This document shows positions 50,994 through 51,878 of a stretch of 51,878 nucleotides of DNA, in pieces. A model generated the notes under the pieces. That model did not search any database. It was not told the DNA's origin and saw only the letters and a program-made list of their open reading frames with translations. The translations under genes and the position numbers were made by a program. The DNA comes from Subdoligranulum sp. (GTDB lineage Bacteria; Bacillota; Clostridia; Oscillospirales; Ruminococcaceae). Location: assembly GCA_014799685.1 (NCBI GenBank), contig JAAVHN010000019.1, forward strand, positions 53,144 through 105,021, given 5' to 3'. Each line of letters starts with the position of its first letter. The stretch's first letter is position 1.

Positions 50994-51878
50994 ATGGAAT
51001 ATGATCAAATCGCCGAACTTGTCAGCCGGATGACACTTGAAGAAAAAGCGGGTATCACCTCCGGCCGGGACGGCTGGTTTTTGAAGGCAATTGAACGGCT
51101 GAACATTCCCGCAATCCGCACGAGCGACGGGCCCCACGGCCTGCGCAGGATCGACGGTGATTTGAACGGACTGAGCGGACACAGCACACCTGCGGTATGC
51201 TTTCCGGCGGAATGCACCACAGCCGCCAGCTTCGACCGTGATTTATTATACCGGATCGGAGAAGCGCTGGGCAGGGAGTGCCACGCGCAGGATGTGGACA
51301 TCCTGCTTGGCCCCGGAGTCAATATGAAACGGAGCCCGCTGTGCGGACGGAATTTTGAATATTTCTCCGAGGATCCGTTCCTTGCCGGGGAATTGGGCGC
51401 TGCTTATGTCCAGGGTGTGCAAAGCCAGGGGGTCGGCGCCAGTCTGAAGCATTTCTTTGCGAATAATCAGGAGACGCGCCGGATGGATGTCAGCGCCGAG
51501 ATCGACGAGCGGACCTTGCGGGAGATCTATCTGCCCGCATTTGAGACGGTGGTAAAAAAGGCGCAGCCATGGACGGTCATGGCCAGCTACAACAAAGTGG
51601 GCGGCATTCATTCCACCGCAAATGCATGGGCGCTGACCGAGCTTCTGCGCGGCGAGTGGGGCTTCGAGGGAGCAGTAACGAGCGACTGGGGCGCGACCCA
51701 TGACCGTGCAGCGGCAATCCGGGCCGGATGCGACCTGACGATGCCCGCTGAGGACACGGACAAAGAGATCGTGAAAGCTGTTCAGGATGGCAGCCTTTCC
51801 GGGGAAGCGCTGGATGCCTGCTGCATTCGTCTGCTGCAGCTGATATTCAAAGCCGTGGAAAACAGGCGGAGCGATGCT
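50994..51878 (+). CDS. GH3 beta-glucosidase-type enzyme, cut by the window edge
   Basis: The 295 visible codons match the N-terminal TIM-barrel of GH3: RMTLEEKAGITSGRDGW, RTSDGPHGLR, GPGVNMKRSPLCGRNFEYFS, KHFFANNQE, MASYNKVGG and the nucleophile motif AVTSDWGATHD with D231. These enzymes release glucose or related beta-linked sugars. AAAGGGG is before the ATG, and no signal peptide is seen. As the last visible gene of the rhamnoside operon, it would take the glucose exposed after GH78 removes rhamnose. The C-terminal domains are outside the window. Confidence 0.93.
   Translation, partial: MEYDQIAELVSRMTLEEKAGITSGRDGWFLKAIERLNIPAIRTSDGPHGLRRIDGDLNGLSGHSTPAVCFPAECTTAASFDRDLLYRIGEALGRECHAQDVDILLGPGVNMKRSPLCGRNFEYFSEDPFLAGELGAAYVQGVQSQGVGASLKHFFANNQETRRMDVSAEIDERTLREIYLPAFETVVKKAQPWTVMASYNKVGGIHSTANAWALTELLRGEWGFEGAVTSDWGATHDRAAAIRAGCDLTMPAEDTDKEIVKAVQDGSLSGEALDACCIRLLQLIFKAVENRRSDA

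Overview
The window reads as a chromosome segment of a moderately GC-rich gut Firmicute of the Clostridia, most likely Oscillospirales (Ruminococcaceae/Oscillospiraceae-like). This placement is an inference. It rests on Firmicutes-type loci (ylxM-ffh-rpsP-khpA, asp23-fakA, the M16 pair yfmF/yfmH, a PheB/UPF0735 protein), on sigma-A-like promoters with 16-17 bp spacers, and on strong Shine-Dalgarno sequences with frequent GTG and TTG starts.

Region 1 (1-33083) is mostly core genome. It holds an acetyltransferase interrupted by 18-bp minisatellites, three small accessory genes, a PLP-dependent methionine gamma-lyase-family enzyme and cysS on the plus strand. A minus-strand block follows: a C39-like cysteine peptidase, a 45-residue acidic microprotein, a hypothetical protein, fakA, asp23 and a DacF-type D,D-carboxypeptidase. 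murC is divergent from dacF. A Cys-rich protein and the SRP operon (ylxM, ffh, rpsP, khpA) are on the minus strand. Next come a cysteine-synthase-like gene, a lipoprotein, an old rearrangement scar, a threonine/aspartate block (pheB-like, hom, thrB, lysC), a TfoX-domain gene with a cut-off lysine-rich tail, a VanY-like peptidase, yfmF-yfmH, lgt with an acidic repeat tail, and folD.

Region 2 (33084-41342) is a complete-looking 8.17-kb integrated element in a tRNA-Leu(CAG) gene, bounded by a perfect 57-bp direct repeat (33114-33170 and 41286-41342). It carries an integrase and excisionase module, a second excisionase-like gene with a second, divergent tyrosine recombinase, a two-gene operon of unknown function (one product resembles a degenerate RNase H fold) behind an attenuator-like hairpin and a 27-bp palindrome, an XRE regulator, a strongly promoted Ig-like surface lipoprotein, pieces of an Rpn-type nuclease, and a HUH rolling-circle Rep with a nested palindrome upstream that could be its origin. 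I see no relaxase, coupling ATPase, mating-pore or capsid gene, so it looks like a small Rep-encoding satellite or mobilizable island. It is the best candidate here for an undescribed system.

Region 3 (41343-42939) is a non-core junction with three GCGCCCTTTTT-type palindromes, an inverted 17-nt relic of the tRNA/att core and one unrecognised gene. Region 4 (42940-51878) is a glycoside-utilisation locus: an AraC regulator divergent from an alpha-L-rhamnosidase (GH78), a PfkB sugar kinase, a carboxylesterase, a GPH/MFS symporter and a GH3 glucosidase cut by the window edge. None of the enzymes has a visible signal peptide, which suggests uptake of an intact, perhaps acylated, rhamnosyl-glucoside and cytoplasmic breakdown. 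Everything is by eye from sequence; no database search was run.
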